Shown piece after piece: positions 46,124 through 54,299 of a stretch of DNA of 63,392 nucleotides. The position numbers were made by a program, and so were the translations under genes. The notes under the pieces are model-generated. The model had not been told where the DNA came from. It saw only the letters and a program-made list of their open reading frames with translations, and did no database searches. Source of the DNA: Brevibacterium sp. (GTDB lineage: Bacteria > Actinomycetota > Actinomycetes > Actinomycetales > Brevibacteriaceae); contig JAKDSA010000010.1 in the NCBI GenBank assembly GCA_030457025.1, positions 1 to 63,392 on the forward strand, read 5' to 3'. Position 1 is the first letter of the stretch, and each line of letters opens with the position of its first letter.

Positions 46124-47686
46124 TCAACTGTGAACTTTACCTGTTTGTACGCGCTCGAGTCGCGCGCTCAGCGCTGAGCGTGTCTTCGACCGGTCGTCGA
46201 AGTCGGTCACAGCGCCCGCAGCTGATTGTCCGGTTTCGTGTCCCTTCCCTGCAATGAGCACGGTTGTGGAGGCCTCAGCACTCGCGATCGCCTCCTCGAT
46301 GGCGGCCCCTCGTTCTGCCACTTCAATGACTTTCTTCACACGTGCGCTCCCAGCCTCGATCTCCGCATCGATGCCCACTCTGATGGCGGCCCTGATTGAA
46401 CTCGAGTCCTCAGTGCGCGGATTGTCGTCGGTGAGGACGATCACATCTGCTCCCCGAGCCGCGGCCTGTCCCATCCCGAATCGCTTCCCCCTGTCACGGT
46501 CGCCGCCGGCACCGAAGACGATGACCAATTCGTCGCTGTCGGCGTGGAGTGATTCCAGGGCCTTCTCGATCGCATCAGGGGTGTGTGAGTAGTCGACGAT
46601 CGCACGGGGCAGGTGTTCCGGGTGCGATTGTCCTTCGGCACGCGGGCCGCTGACGTCGATGATCTCCATCCGGCCCGGAACCGAAGCGGTGAATGTGTCA
46701 CCGATTGCGTTGAGGTCAGCGGCAGTGATTCCGGCTTCGAGCAGCAGAGCTGCAGCCAGTGCGGTGTTCGTGACGTTGAAGTCACCCGGCAGCGGAGAGC
46801 GCAGAGCGATGCCTTCATCATCGGGTCCGTCGAGGTGGAGGATGAAGTCAGACTCTCCCGGGGTGTGCTCGATCCGCAGTTCGCTGCGATCGTCGCGTCC
46901 CAGGGTGCGCACCGGCACCTGCGCGGCCTCGACCATCTTCTCGCCCCACCTGTCTTCGACGACGATGACCGCAGCGTCGGAGAAGGCACGGGTGAACAGC
47001 TCGGCTTTGACGCCGAAGTATTCGTCCATCGAATTGTGGAAGTCGAGATGATCTTGGGAGAGGTTCGTGAAGCCGGAGACCGCGAAGTGCGCTCCGTCGA
47101 CCCGGTGCTGGCTCAGCGCATGCGAGGACACCTCCATGGCGCAGGTGTCGACGTCAGCGGCGCGCATCTTCGCGAACAGGGCATGGAGCTCGGGCGCCTC
47201 GGGCGTCGTGCGCACGCTCGGCTCGGTCACGCCGGCGATGAGTGTCGCCACAGTCCCGATCACGCCGGTGCGATGCCCCAGGGCCTCAAGCATTCCGTCG
47301 ACGAGATAGGTAGTCGTCGTCTTCCCGTTGGTCCCGGTCACACCGATCAGTTGTGGGTGCCCCGAGGTGCCGTACACAGCGGCCGAGACGAAGCCCAGGA
47401 CTGACCGCGGGTGCTCCACGATCAGTCCGGTCACCTCGGCGAGGGCCTTCGGGTCGACTCCCTCCGTGATCATCTCCCAGCCGCGTGCGTCGGTGAGGAT
47501 CGCATCGACCCCCCGGGCGATGAGGTCCGGTGCGAACTTCGCTCCATGGACGTTCGTCCCCGGCAGTGCGGCATAGAGCTCGCCAGGCGATACCGTGCGC
47601 GAATCGTGAGAGACTCCTCCGACCTGGCGGTCGGGATCTCCATGGATGGTGCCAGGGGCTGCCGGCAACAGCTGTGAGATACGCAT
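46124..47686 (-). CDS. murE: UDP-MurNAc-tripeptide synthetase, meso-DAP type
   Basis: 520-residue ligase adding the third stem residue. P-loop [43 protein letters not shown]; and DDNPRTEDS, whose DNPR tetrapeptide selects meso-diaminopimelate over L-lysine. ATG 47686 forms TAATG with the ftsI stop and has GGAA just upstream; ATG 47695 (MEIMRIS) is the alternative. The prediction of meso-DAP peptidoglycan agrees with Brevibacterium and argues against Lys-type relatives such as Micrococcus. Confidence 0.97.
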   Translation of the reverse strand: MRISQLLPAAPGTIHGDPDRQVGGVSHDSRTVSPGELYAALPGTNVHGAKFAPDLIARGVDAILTDARGWEMITEGVDPKALAEVTGLIVEHPRSVLGFVSAAVYGTSGHPQLIGVTGTNGKTTTTYLVDGMLEALGHRTGVIGTVATLIAGVTEPSVRTTPEAPELHALFAKMRAADVDTCAMEVSSHALSQHRVDGAHFAVSGFTNLSQDHLDFHNSMDEYFGVKAELFTRAFSDAAVIVVEDRWGEKMVEAAQVPVRTLGRDDRSELRIEHTPGESDFILHLDGPDDEGIALRSPLPGDFNVTNTALAAALLLEAGITAADLNAIGDTFTASVPGRMEIIDVSGPRAEGQSHPEHLPRAIVDYSHTPDAIEKALESLHADSDELVIVFGAGGDRDRGKRFGMGQAAARGADVIVLTDDNPRTEDSSSIRAAIRVGIDAEIEAGSARVKKVIEVAERGAAIEEAIASAEASTTVLIAGKGHETGQSAAGAVTDFDDRSKTRSALSARLERVQTGKVHS

Positions 47687-49467
47687 TATTTCCATTCTCG
47701 AGCAGGTAGCTGGGGATCCGCGGTCGACGGAGGGATCTTGAGATGTCGCATGGCGAAGCCGGCGACGTCGGAGAAGACAGGAGCGGCGGCGCTACCACCG
47801 TAATAGCCGTCTCGCGGCCGCTGCAACGTCACAGAGATCGCGATCTGCGGGTCCTCGGCGGGAAGGACGCCGACGAATGAGGCCGTGTAGCCGTCGTAGC
47901 CGCCGCCTTCTGCAGCCGGAGCCTGCGCGGTGCCCGTCTTGCCTGCGACCCTGTAGCCGGAGACCTGCGCCGACTTGCCGGTGCCCTCGGCGACGACGCC
48001 TTCGAGCATGGTCAGGGTCTGGTCAGCAGCCTTCTTGCTGACGACTCGATGGGGTTCGTCTGCCGGTTTCGGGATCGTCTTCCCAGACGGGGAGACCATG
48101 CCGTCGACGAGGGTCGAGGGAACGTGGACTCCGCCGTTGGCGATGGTCGCAATGACGTCGGTGGTCTGGAGCGCGTTCGCTGCCACACCCTGCCCGAACA
48201 TCACCGTGTATTTGGTGCGACCGTCCCAATCCTCGTAGTCGTGGAGGATGCCGGCAGTCTCAGAAGGGAAGCCGATGCCCGACGTCGACCCGAACCCGAA
48301 CTTCTTCAGATAGCCGTAACGCTGCTTCACCGTCAGCGCGTTCCCTGCCAGGAGGGTCCCGGTGTTCGAGGATTCGGCGAGGATTCCGGCAAAGGTCAGC
48401 TTCTCATCGGGGTGCGGGTGCGAGTCCCGGAACTCTTCTCCGTTGGGAGCTTTCCATTTGTCCGGGACAGCGAATTCCTGTTCGGGGGTGACGAGGCCCT
48501 GGTCGAGCAGAGCAGCGGCCGTGACCATCTTGGCCGTCGACCCCGGCTCGAAGACGTCGGTGAAGATGCGGGACCCACGGTCGTCTCCATCCACCTTGCC
48601 CGGCGAGTTGGGGTCGACGCTGGGGGCATCGGCGGCGGTGAGGATCTCGCCGGTTCTGATGTCCTTGATGACAATTGATGCGGATTCCGCCTCGTGCTTC
48701 TTCCGCTGTTCCTCGATCGCCTGCTGGGCGTAGTACTGCAGAGCCGGATCGATCGTCGTCTGCAGGCCCTTCCCTTCGACCGCCTCACGTATATTGTTGT
48801 CACCGAGTGGGATGATCTCTCCGCGTGCACCGCGTTCATACTGCTGCTGACCGTCGCGGCCGCTCAGCTGTTCGTCATAAGCCCTCTCCAGTCCCGCCTG
48901 AGCCCGACCGTCAGAGCTGACGAATCCCACCAGGTTCCCGGCCACCGCACCTGAGGGGTAGGACCGGACAGCGTATTCCTCCGCTGAGACGCCGAGGATG
49001 TTGAGCTCCTTCACCGCATGCCACGTCTCAGACGTGAGCCCCTTGGCGACGGGATTCCAGCGTTTGTCGCCGACGAGTTTCGGATACAGCAGTCCGGGAT
49101 CCGTGTCGAGGGGTTTGGCCAAAGCTTCGGCAGCTCCCCATGCGCCGACGAGTTCCCCGTCGACCTCGTACTGGGCCACGTTCTGCTGGTCCACGACGAC
49201 CCGATACCGAGAGACTGTGTCGGCGAGGACCGTGCCGTCGGAGGCTAGGATCTGTCCTCGTGCGGCAGGCAGGGTTTTGGTGACGAGACGGTTGGACAGA
49301 GCCTTCTCGGCCAGTTTCATCGAATCCATGCCCTGGATCGAGATCAGCCGCCCGGAGGTGACGAGGAGAACCAGGATGGACAGACCCGCGATCAGTGCCA
49401 TCCGCAGGCGAAGGCTGGGTTTGCCTCGTCCGCCCTTCTTCTTCATCCGAGTGGTTCGTGGGCCCAT
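47686..49467 (-). CDS. ftsI: Septal peptidoglycan transpeptidase FtsI (PBP3)
   Basis: 593-residue class B penicillin-binding protein. One membrane segment (about 22-38), pedestal domain with TLPAARGQILASDGTVLA, then the transpeptidase: GSTAK with Ser310/Lys313, SSN (366-368) and KTGTAQ (510-512), the three beta-lactam-interacting motifs. ATG 49467 is chosen for AAGGACAG upstream and because the longer open frame runs into the ftsL end. It works with FtsW at the septum. Its stop overlaps the murE ATG by one base. Confidence 0.96.
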   Translation of the reverse strand: MGPRTTRMKKKGGRGKPSLRLRMALIAGLSILVLLVTSGRLISIQGMDSMKLAEKALSNRLVTKTLPAARGQILASDGTVLADTVSRYRVVVDQQNVAQYEVDGELVGAWGAAEALAKPLDTDPGLLYPKLVGDKRWNPVAKGLTSETWHAVKELNILGVSAEEYAVRSYPSGAVAGNLVGFVSSDGRAQAGLERAYDEQLSGRDGQQQYERGARGEIIPLGDNNIREAVEGKGLQTTIDPALQYYAQQAIEEQRKKHEAESASIVIKDIRTGEILTAADAPSVDPNSPGKVDGDDRGSRIFTDVFEPGSTAKMVTAAALLDQGLVTPEQEFAVPDKWKAPNGEEFRDSHPHPDEKLTFAGILAESSNTGTLLAGNALTVKQRYGYLKKFGFGSTSGIGFPSETAGILHDYEDWDGRTKYTVMFGQGVAANALQTTDVIATIANGGVHVPSTLVDGMVSPSGKTIPKPADEPHRVVSKKAADQTLTMLEGVVAEGTGKSAQVSGYRVAGKTGTAQAPAAEGGGYDGYTASFVGVLPAEDPQIAISVTLQRPRDGYYGGSAAAPVFSDVAGFAMRHLKIPPSTADPQLPAREWK

Positions 49468-49516
49468 TGCACTGTCCTTGGTCCTTGCTTGTCGGCGAAT
49501 GGCTGTCGGACTCGCC

Positions 49517-50083
49517 CTATTTCGGAGCTTCCTGAGCCGGTGCCGCGATGTCCTTGCTGGGACTGCCACCGACTACTGGCAGCTTCTCATCCGATCGTAG
49601 ATTGGGTCGGAGGTCTTCGCGTGTATCGGCACGCGGGGCGGGGACAACTGTCGGCTTCTTTTCCCCGCTCACGTCGATCGGTGGAGCATCGATGACCTTG
49701 CCGGTCTCGGCATCGAGGAACTCGGGCGAGGAGTCGCGAACCAGGCCGAGCTCTTCGGCTGCGATCGAGATGTTCTGCGGGGACTCGCGATAGGAGTTGT
49801 CCTCGATCAGCCGATCCTTCTGTTCTGCCAGCTGCTCCTTCTCAGTATTGAGCTGGTCGATCTGGTACGAGGTGTGGGAGATGAAGATGTTGAGCAGCAG
49901 CACAGCGACGAGGGTGGCGACGAGGATCGCCACGCAGAGCATGGAGAACGGGACTCGGGCCTTGGGCAGCTCGAATTTGAGCAGCTTGAGCTTCGGCGGG
50001 GCCAGACTGCCTGCGGGTTCGTCGAGGCGCCGCGTCCGTTCCGTGACACGTGGCTGGCGGACAGCCGCTTGAGCGTTCCTCAC
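49517..50083 (-). CDS. ftsL: FtsL-like divisome protein
   Basis: 188-residue bitopic protein in the ftsL position. Start GTG 50083 overlaps the rsmH stop by 4 bases (GTGA) with GGGAGG upstream. A basic N-terminus precedes one hydrophobic segment (about 45-67: VPFSMLCVAILVATLVAVLL), then a coiled coil (YQIDQLNTEKEQLAEQKDRL) with the FtsL/DivIC-like ESPQNISIAAEELGLV. The Pro/Lys/Asp-rich C-terminal tail is longer than in E. coli FtsL. Identification rests on architecture and position. Confidence 0.85.
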   Translation of the reverse strand: MRNAQAAVRQPRVTERTRRLDEPAGSLAPPKLKLLKFELPKARVPFSMLCVAILVATLVAVLLLNIFISHTSYQIDQLNTEKEQLAEQKDRLIEDNSYRESPQNISIAAEELGLVRDSSPEFLDAETGKVIDAPPIDVSGEKKPTVVPAPRADTREDLRPNLRSDEKLPVVGGSPSKDIAAPAQEAPK

Positions 50084-51042
50084 GATTGTGCCTCCCTGAT
50101 CTTCTGTACTGCACGCAACCGCACGCTCTTGGCGCGAGGATTCCTGTCTGCTTCGTCGCTGCCGGCCAGTTCTGCGCCGCGGACGATTTCGGTCAGCCAC
50201 GGCTGGAGTTCTTCGGGAACGACCGGCATATCCGGCGGCGCCGAGGTGGTGGCAGCCGAGCGGAAGATCTTCTTCACGATCGTGTCCTCAAGGGACTGGT
50301 ACGACTCGATGACCGCCACTCCCCCGAGGTGCAGTGCCTTCAGGGCCTCTGGAAGCGCCGTCCTCAGCACACCGAGCTCGTCGTTGACCTCGATGCGCAG
50401 AGCCTGGAACGTCCGCTTTGCGGGGTGGGACTTCTTCCTCGTCGGGGGAAGCACTCGCCCCAACATCGCCGCGAGCTGCTCGGAGGTCTCCCACGGCGTC
50501 TGGTCGCGGTCGGAGACGATGATCTTCGCGATCCGACCCGCCATCTTCTCTTCGCCGTACTCACGGAGGATGCGGCGAAGTTCGGTTTCAGAATAGGTGG
50601 CCAGCACCTCGGCGGCGGTCAGGGTCTGAGTCCGGTCCATCCGCATGTCCAAGGGTGCCTGGCGGGAGTAGGAGAACCCCCGCTCGTCCTCGTCGAGCTG
50701 CAGGGACGACACTCCGAGGTCGAGGAGGACCGCGCTGATGCTGCCGACACCGAGGTCGTCGAGGATCTCTGGGATCTCGTCGTCGACGGCATGGACGATG
50801 TCGGTGCGGTCAGAGAAGGGCGCAAGCCTCTTCGCAGCGATGTCGATGGCCTGAGTGTCGCGGTCGACACCGACGAGGTGGACGTCGGGGAAGGCGGTGA
50901 GGATGGCCTCGGAATGTCCGCCCATCCCCAGGGTTCCGTCAACGACGATCGGAGCGTGTCCATTGTCCCTTGCTGCCTGGACTCCGACCTCGATGAGCTC
51001 GACCACGCGCTCCAGGAGGACCGGTACGTGCTGGTCATTCAT
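50080..51042 (-). CDS. rsmH: 16S rRNA (cytosine1402-N4)-methyltransferase RsmH
   Basis: 320-residue SAM-dependent enzyme (MraW) methylating N4 of C1402 in the ribosomal P site. ATG 51042 (MNDQHVPVLLERV) has AAGGA upstream. VVDGTLGMGGHSEAIL binds SAM; VLLDLGVSSLQLDEDERGFSY, APLDMRMD, and PAKRTFQALRIEVNDEL are family signatures. Conserved second gene of the dcw cluster, 166 bases after mraZ. Confidence 0.96.
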   Translation of the reverse strand: MNDQHVPVLLERVVELIEVGVQAARDNGHAPIVVDGTLGMGGHSEAILTAFPDVHLVGVDRDTQAIDIAAKRLAPFSDRTDIVHAVDDEIPEILDDLGVGSISAVLLDLGVSSLQLDEDERGFSYSRQAPLDMRMDRTQTLTAAEVLATYSETELRRILREYGEEKMAGRIAKIIVSDRDQTPWETSEQLAAMLGRVLPPTRKKSHPAKRTFQALRIEVNDELGVLRTALPEALKALHLGGVAVIESYQSLEDTIVKKIFRSAATTSAPPDMPVVPEELQPWLTEIVRGAELAGSDEADRNPRAKSVRLRAVQKIREAQS

Positions 51043-51208
51043 GGGTGAGTCCTTCGTGGGTGGTGGTCGTGGGGGTGAACTGCTGGAGCCAGAACCTTGT
51101 CCGCCGCTGCCCTGGCACCGGGGAAGTGTGTCAGGACTGCCGAGCTTCGGAAACGGGGAAGTTCCCCGAAACTCGAACACGGCGGGCAAGGATCAAACCC
51201 GAGCAGAA

Positions 51209-51640
51209 TCAGATCACTCCGGGGATCACCTCGTTCTCACGTTCAGCGAATGTCTGCTGAGCGCCGACCAGATAGTCGTCCCATGTCGGTGAATCCCAGA
51301 TCTCAACACGGTTGCCCATGCCGATGACCGCAACTTCCCGATCAAGTGATGCGTACTGCCGCAATATGTTCGGGACCGTGATGCGTCCCTGTTTGTCCGG
51401 CTGATCCGCAAAGGCCGCCGACAGGAAGACACGCTGGTAGTCGCGGGCTTCCTTATTCGTCTTCGGCGCGTTCTGGATTCGCTCATGCTCGGCTTCGAAT
51501 TCCGTGGTGGGGAACAGGGTGAGGCAGTGCTCCTGTCCACGGGTCAATACGAGACCGGGCGAAAGCTCCTCCCGGAACTTTGCGGGCAGGATGAGGCGAC
51601 CTTTGTCGTCGAGCTTCTGCAAATGAGTGCCCAAAAACAT
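51209..51640 (-). CDS. mraZ: Transcriptional regulator MraZ
   Basis: 143-residue AbrB-fold DNA-binding regulator at the head of the dcw cluster. Two tandem domains start MFLGTHLQKLDDKGRLILPAKFR and FADQPDKQGRITVPNILRQY, each with the DxxGR core that forms a ring of subunits. MraZ binds spaced GTGG/TGGGN repeats in its own promoter and represses the cluster. Such repeats lie 43-66 bases upstream. ATG 51640. Confidence 0.96.
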   Translation of the reverse strand: MFLGTHLQKLDDKGRLILPAKFREELSPGLVLTRGQEHCLTLFPTTEFEAEHERIQNAPKTNKEARDYQRVFLSAAFADQPDKQGRITVPNILRQYASLDREVAVIGMGNRVEIWDSPTWDDYLVGAQQTFAERENEVIPGVI

Positions 51641-51682
51641 GTCGTCTCACCCCTTTCGAAACCCAATTGGCTCCGATAGCAA

Positions 51683-51706
51683 CCACAGTACTCCACTTCC
51701 CTCCAC
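51683..51706 (-). promoter_or_regulatory. MraZ box array in the mraZ leader
   Basis: Read on the minus strand, GTGG occurs at 51706-51703, 51696-51693 and 51686-51683, exactly 10 bases apart (GTGGAGGGAAGTGGAG...), so all face the same side of the helix. Direct repeats with this phase are the known MraZ operator type. Confidence 0.72.
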
Positions 51707-51744
51707 GTGATCTAGTGCTTTACCGCATCGAGACCCTTTCGACC

Positions 51745-51780
51745 TATATAAGCCCAGGTCAGACGGGTGGAGGAAAGTGG
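51745..51780 (-). promoter_or_regulatory. Candidate mraZ promoter with GTGG pair at -35
   Basis: TATATA (minus strand, 51750-51745) is a good -10, about 105 bases before the mraZ ATG. The -35 position reads CCTCCA, a very poor match, and is covered by two plus-strand GTGG boxes 10 bases apart (51767-51770, 51777-51780). Regulation at this step is inferred. Confidence 0.45.
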
Positions 51781-51935
51781 GGAAAATTTGCGAGCGGCGC
51801 GTCGGAAGGGGTGATAATTGGCCCATTTGAGGTGTTCCCGCCGCCTCGGCGACCTCAATGCACGGAGGCGGCCAGGGGCCCGAAACCCTGATTTTCCGCC
51901 GAAGGCCGAGGGACGGGAGCTGCGCGGGGAGGAAA

Positions 51936-51986
51936 GTGGGGGCTTCCTGTGGAGCGAAGTGGGGAGGAAAGTGGGGAGGGAAGTGG
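51936..51986 (+). repeat. GTGGGG array, three 12-base repeats plus flanking boxes
   Basis: GTGG starts at 51936, 51949, 51959, 51971 and 51983. The last three form tandem units AAGTGGGGAGGN with a 12-base period. It lies 170 bases before moxR. The AAAGTGGGG core is like MraZ boxes of other bacteria, but the phase is not the 10 of the leader array. Confidence 0.65.
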
Positions 51987-52156
51987 GGAGGCCCGGTGCA
52001 GCAGGGAGGGGCGCCACAGCCGTCGGCCCGAGGCATGCAGGACCGCGGCAGGAACACCAGGCTCAGTCTCGAGCTTCGCGACCGTCAGAAAGACCGTTCG
52101 AGAAGCCGAACGATGCCTGTGTGGATGCGGGGGGCGGGATAGGGGACAATGAGATC

Positions 52157-53146
52157 ATGTCGATCAGCCAAGAAGGTACTCAGACCAATTCCGTGATCGG
52201 TGCCGAGCACATCGAATGGGTGCAGCAACTGACCTCACGGGCACGCACGGCGATGAACGCCGTCCTCGAAGGCAAGGACGAAGCAGTCGGGCTGTCCCTG
52301 GTTGCGCTCCTCGCCGGAGGGCATGTCCTCCTCGAGGACGTGCCCGGAGTCGGCAAGACCCTGTTGGCACGAGCCATGGGCAAGGTTGTCGACGGTTCGG
52401 TCAGACGCATCCAGTTCACTCCCGACCTCCTGCCGACAGACGTTGTCGGCGTGAACCTGTTCAACCAGGAGACCCGACACTTCGAGTTCCGGCAGGGGCC
52501 GGTGTTCGCCAATATCGTCATTGCCGATGAGATCAACCGCGCCTCGCCCAAGACTCAGTCCGCAATGCTCGAGTGCATGGCCGAGGGTCAGGCCACCATC
52601 GACGGCGAGACCTACCAGATGCCCTCGCCGTTCATCGTCGTCGCCACTCAGAACCCAGTCGACATGGAAGGTACGTACGCGCTTCCCGAAGCACAGCGCG
52701 ACCGCTTCATGACTCGCATCTCCCTGGGCTACCCCAACACTGCTGACGAGATCGACCTCCTCGACAACCAGATCGAGCACGACCCGCTCTCCAGTGCGAC
52801 TCCGGTGACCAGCCTCGAACAGATCAACCAGGCCCGGGGAATCGTCCGGCATGTCAGTGCCACCAGAGAGCTGCGCGAATACATCGTCTCCCTCCTCCAC
52901 TCCAGCCGCAATGACGAAGCGATCCTCCTCGGCTGCTCCCCCCGAGGCGGTGTCCACCTTCTCCGTGCGGCCAAGGCTCGAGCCGCGCTCTCCGGACGCA
53001 CCTTCGTGACCCCGGACGACATCCAGGCGCTGGCACCATACATCCTCGCCCACCGGATCATTCCGCGCGATGGCGACGACTCCGAGCTGGCAGCCGAACT
53101 GATCGGTCGACTCCTGGCCCGAGTGCCCATTTCAACGGTTCAGTGA
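52157..53146 (+). CDS. moxR: MoxR-family AAA+ ATPase
   Basis: 329-residue AAA+ chaperone-like ATPase. Walker A GVGKT in LLEDVPGVGKTLLARA (residues 59-74), Walker B IVIADEINRASP, sensor region VVATQNPVDMEGTYALPEAQ and arginine-bearing RDRFM, then the lid domain with SPRGGVHLLRAAKARAAL. Members help mature or regulate von Willebrand-fold and secreted partners; here the partners are DUF58 and transglutaminase genes in the same operon. ATG 52157 with AGGGGAC upstream. DUF58 begins 4 bases after the stop. Confidence 0.93.
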   Translation: MSISQEGTQTNSVIGAEHIEWVQQLTSRARTAMNAVLEGKDEAVGLSLVALLAGGHVLLEDVPGVGKTLLARAMGKVVDGSVRRIQFTPDLLPTDVVGVNLFNQETRHFEFRQGPVFANIVIADEINRASPKTQSAMLECMAEGQATIDGETYQMPSPFIVVATQNPVDMEGTYALPEAQRDRFMTRISLGYPNTADEIDLLDNQIEHDPLSSATPVTSLEQINQARGIVRHVSATRELREYIVSLLHSSRNDEAILLGCSPRGGVHLLRAAKARAALSGRTFVTPDDIQALAPYILAHRIIPRDGDDSELAAELIGRLLARVPISTVQ

Positions 53147-53150
53147 CCAC

Positions 53151-54299
53151 ATGCGTCTGAGTACCTCAGGAATCATCTTCGTCCTCGCTGGAGCAGCGCT
53201 GATCGTCACTGCCTATTGGTTTGCGCTCCCCGGGCTGCTGCCTGCCGGAATTCTGCTTCTGGCATTGGTCCTCCTCTCGGCGCTGCTGATCACCTGGGGC
53301 ACACGCCGAGTTTCGATCACGCTGCGGACGGTGCTGCCCAGGGTGGCGCTGCCTCAGTCCAGAGAGCGCTGCCCGCTGGCCCACGAGGGGAAAGAGGTCG
53401 AGGTCGAGGCCCTGGTGACAAACACAGGTCGCCTGGCCATCCCTTCCTCGACGATCGACTTCGTCGCTGCTGAGGGGTTCGGCGACTCCACGGTCGGACA
53501 AGTTCCCCCACTTGCCCACGGTGCTTCACAGACAGTCCTGACGTCGTTCACCCCCAATCGCCGTGGTCTCAGCGGAGTCGAAACCGTACTCATGACGGTT
53601 TCGGGTCCCTTCGGCCTGGTCACGAGGAAGAAGAAGGTGCTCGCCGGATACCCGGTAGCCGTCTCCGTGCCGATCCTTCCCGCGCGGATTCCCTCCGATT
53701 CGGCGATCAGACCGGCCCGTCTGGATGACGGCAAGGTGCGCGCCGGCCACACTGCTCGGGACTTCCACACGCGGGAGTACGTTCCTGGGGACGATCTCAG
53801 ACACGTCCATTGGCCCAGCACCGCGAAGTCCGGCGAACTGATGGTCCGTCACGAAGCAGATGAGGAGACGCTCTACGCACTCATCGTCGTTGATCTCAAG
53901 GGCGAGGACGAGCACCCGGACGCTCTCGAGATCGAGTTCCTCCTTGCCGCAGCGGCTGCGGCCGGGACAGCCTTCCTGCGTGCAGACTATGAGGTCTTCT
54001 TCGTCGCACCCGGCCATCAGATCAGGTTCAAAGGACAGCGAGATATCGACAGACTGCGATTGCTCACCGCCCTCGTCGAGGCCGGCAGAGTGCAACTGCC
54101 CTCCCACGACAACCCCAACCACATCCTCATCTGCGCCGTCGACGACGTTCGCGGAAACGAGCTGGCAGCCCAGTTCTCCAGACGCGTTCCGGTGACCATC
54201 CGCAGCCTCGACGACATCAACGACCTGACGATGGTGGGACTGAGTGAGGATCTGCCCGAATCATGGACCGCATTCGATTCGAAGCGGGTGAAGCGATGA
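53151..54299 (+). CDS. DUF58 domain protein
   Basis: 382-residue membrane-anchored protein. Two hydrophobic segments at the N-terminus (about 8-48), a beta-rich region, then the DUF58 signature REYVPGDDLRHVHWPSTAKS, followed by a von Willebrand-like fold (TLYALIVVDLKGED). It works with MoxR-type ATPases; exact role unknown. Its stop overlaps the next ATG (ATGA), so it is coupled to the transglutaminase gene. Confidence 0.92.
   Translation: MRLSTSGIIFVLAGAALIVTAYWFALPGLLPAGILLLALVLLSALLITWGTRRVSITLRTVLPRVALPQSRERCPLAHEGKEVEVEALVTNTGRLAIPSSTIDFVAAEGFGDSTVGQVPPLAHGASQTVLTSFTPNRRGLSGVETVLMTVSGPFGLVTRKKKVLAGYPVAVSVPILPARIPSDSAIRPARLDDGKVRAGHTARDFHTREYVPGDDLRHVHWPSTAKSGELMVRHEADEETLYALIVVDLKGEDEHPDALEIEFLLAAAAAAGTAFLRADYEVFFVAPGHQIRFKGQRDIDRLRLLTALVEAGRVQLPSHDNPNHILICAVDDVRGNELAAQFSRRVPVTIRSLDDINDLTMVGLSEDLPESWTAFDSKRVKR

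Larger units (their letters stand above)
51641..52156. other. Divergent mraZ/moxR control region
   Basis: 516 bases without a supported gene. It holds three groups of GTGG boxes (51683-51706, 51767-51780, 51936-51986) and a TATATA -10-like element for mraZ. The frame open to 51818 ahead of moxR runs through the repeats and is not taken as coding. No clear plus-strand promoter for moxR was recognised. Confidence 0.65.

Noticed and set aside
51936..51986. CRISPR-like array
   Set aside because: Units are only 12 bases with no unique spacers and no cas genes; they read as protein-binding boxes.
51818..52156. N-terminal extension of moxR
   Set aside because: The added 113 residues are translated from the GTGGGG array and a G-rich leader; MoxR proteins start close to ATG 52157, which has a ribosome site.
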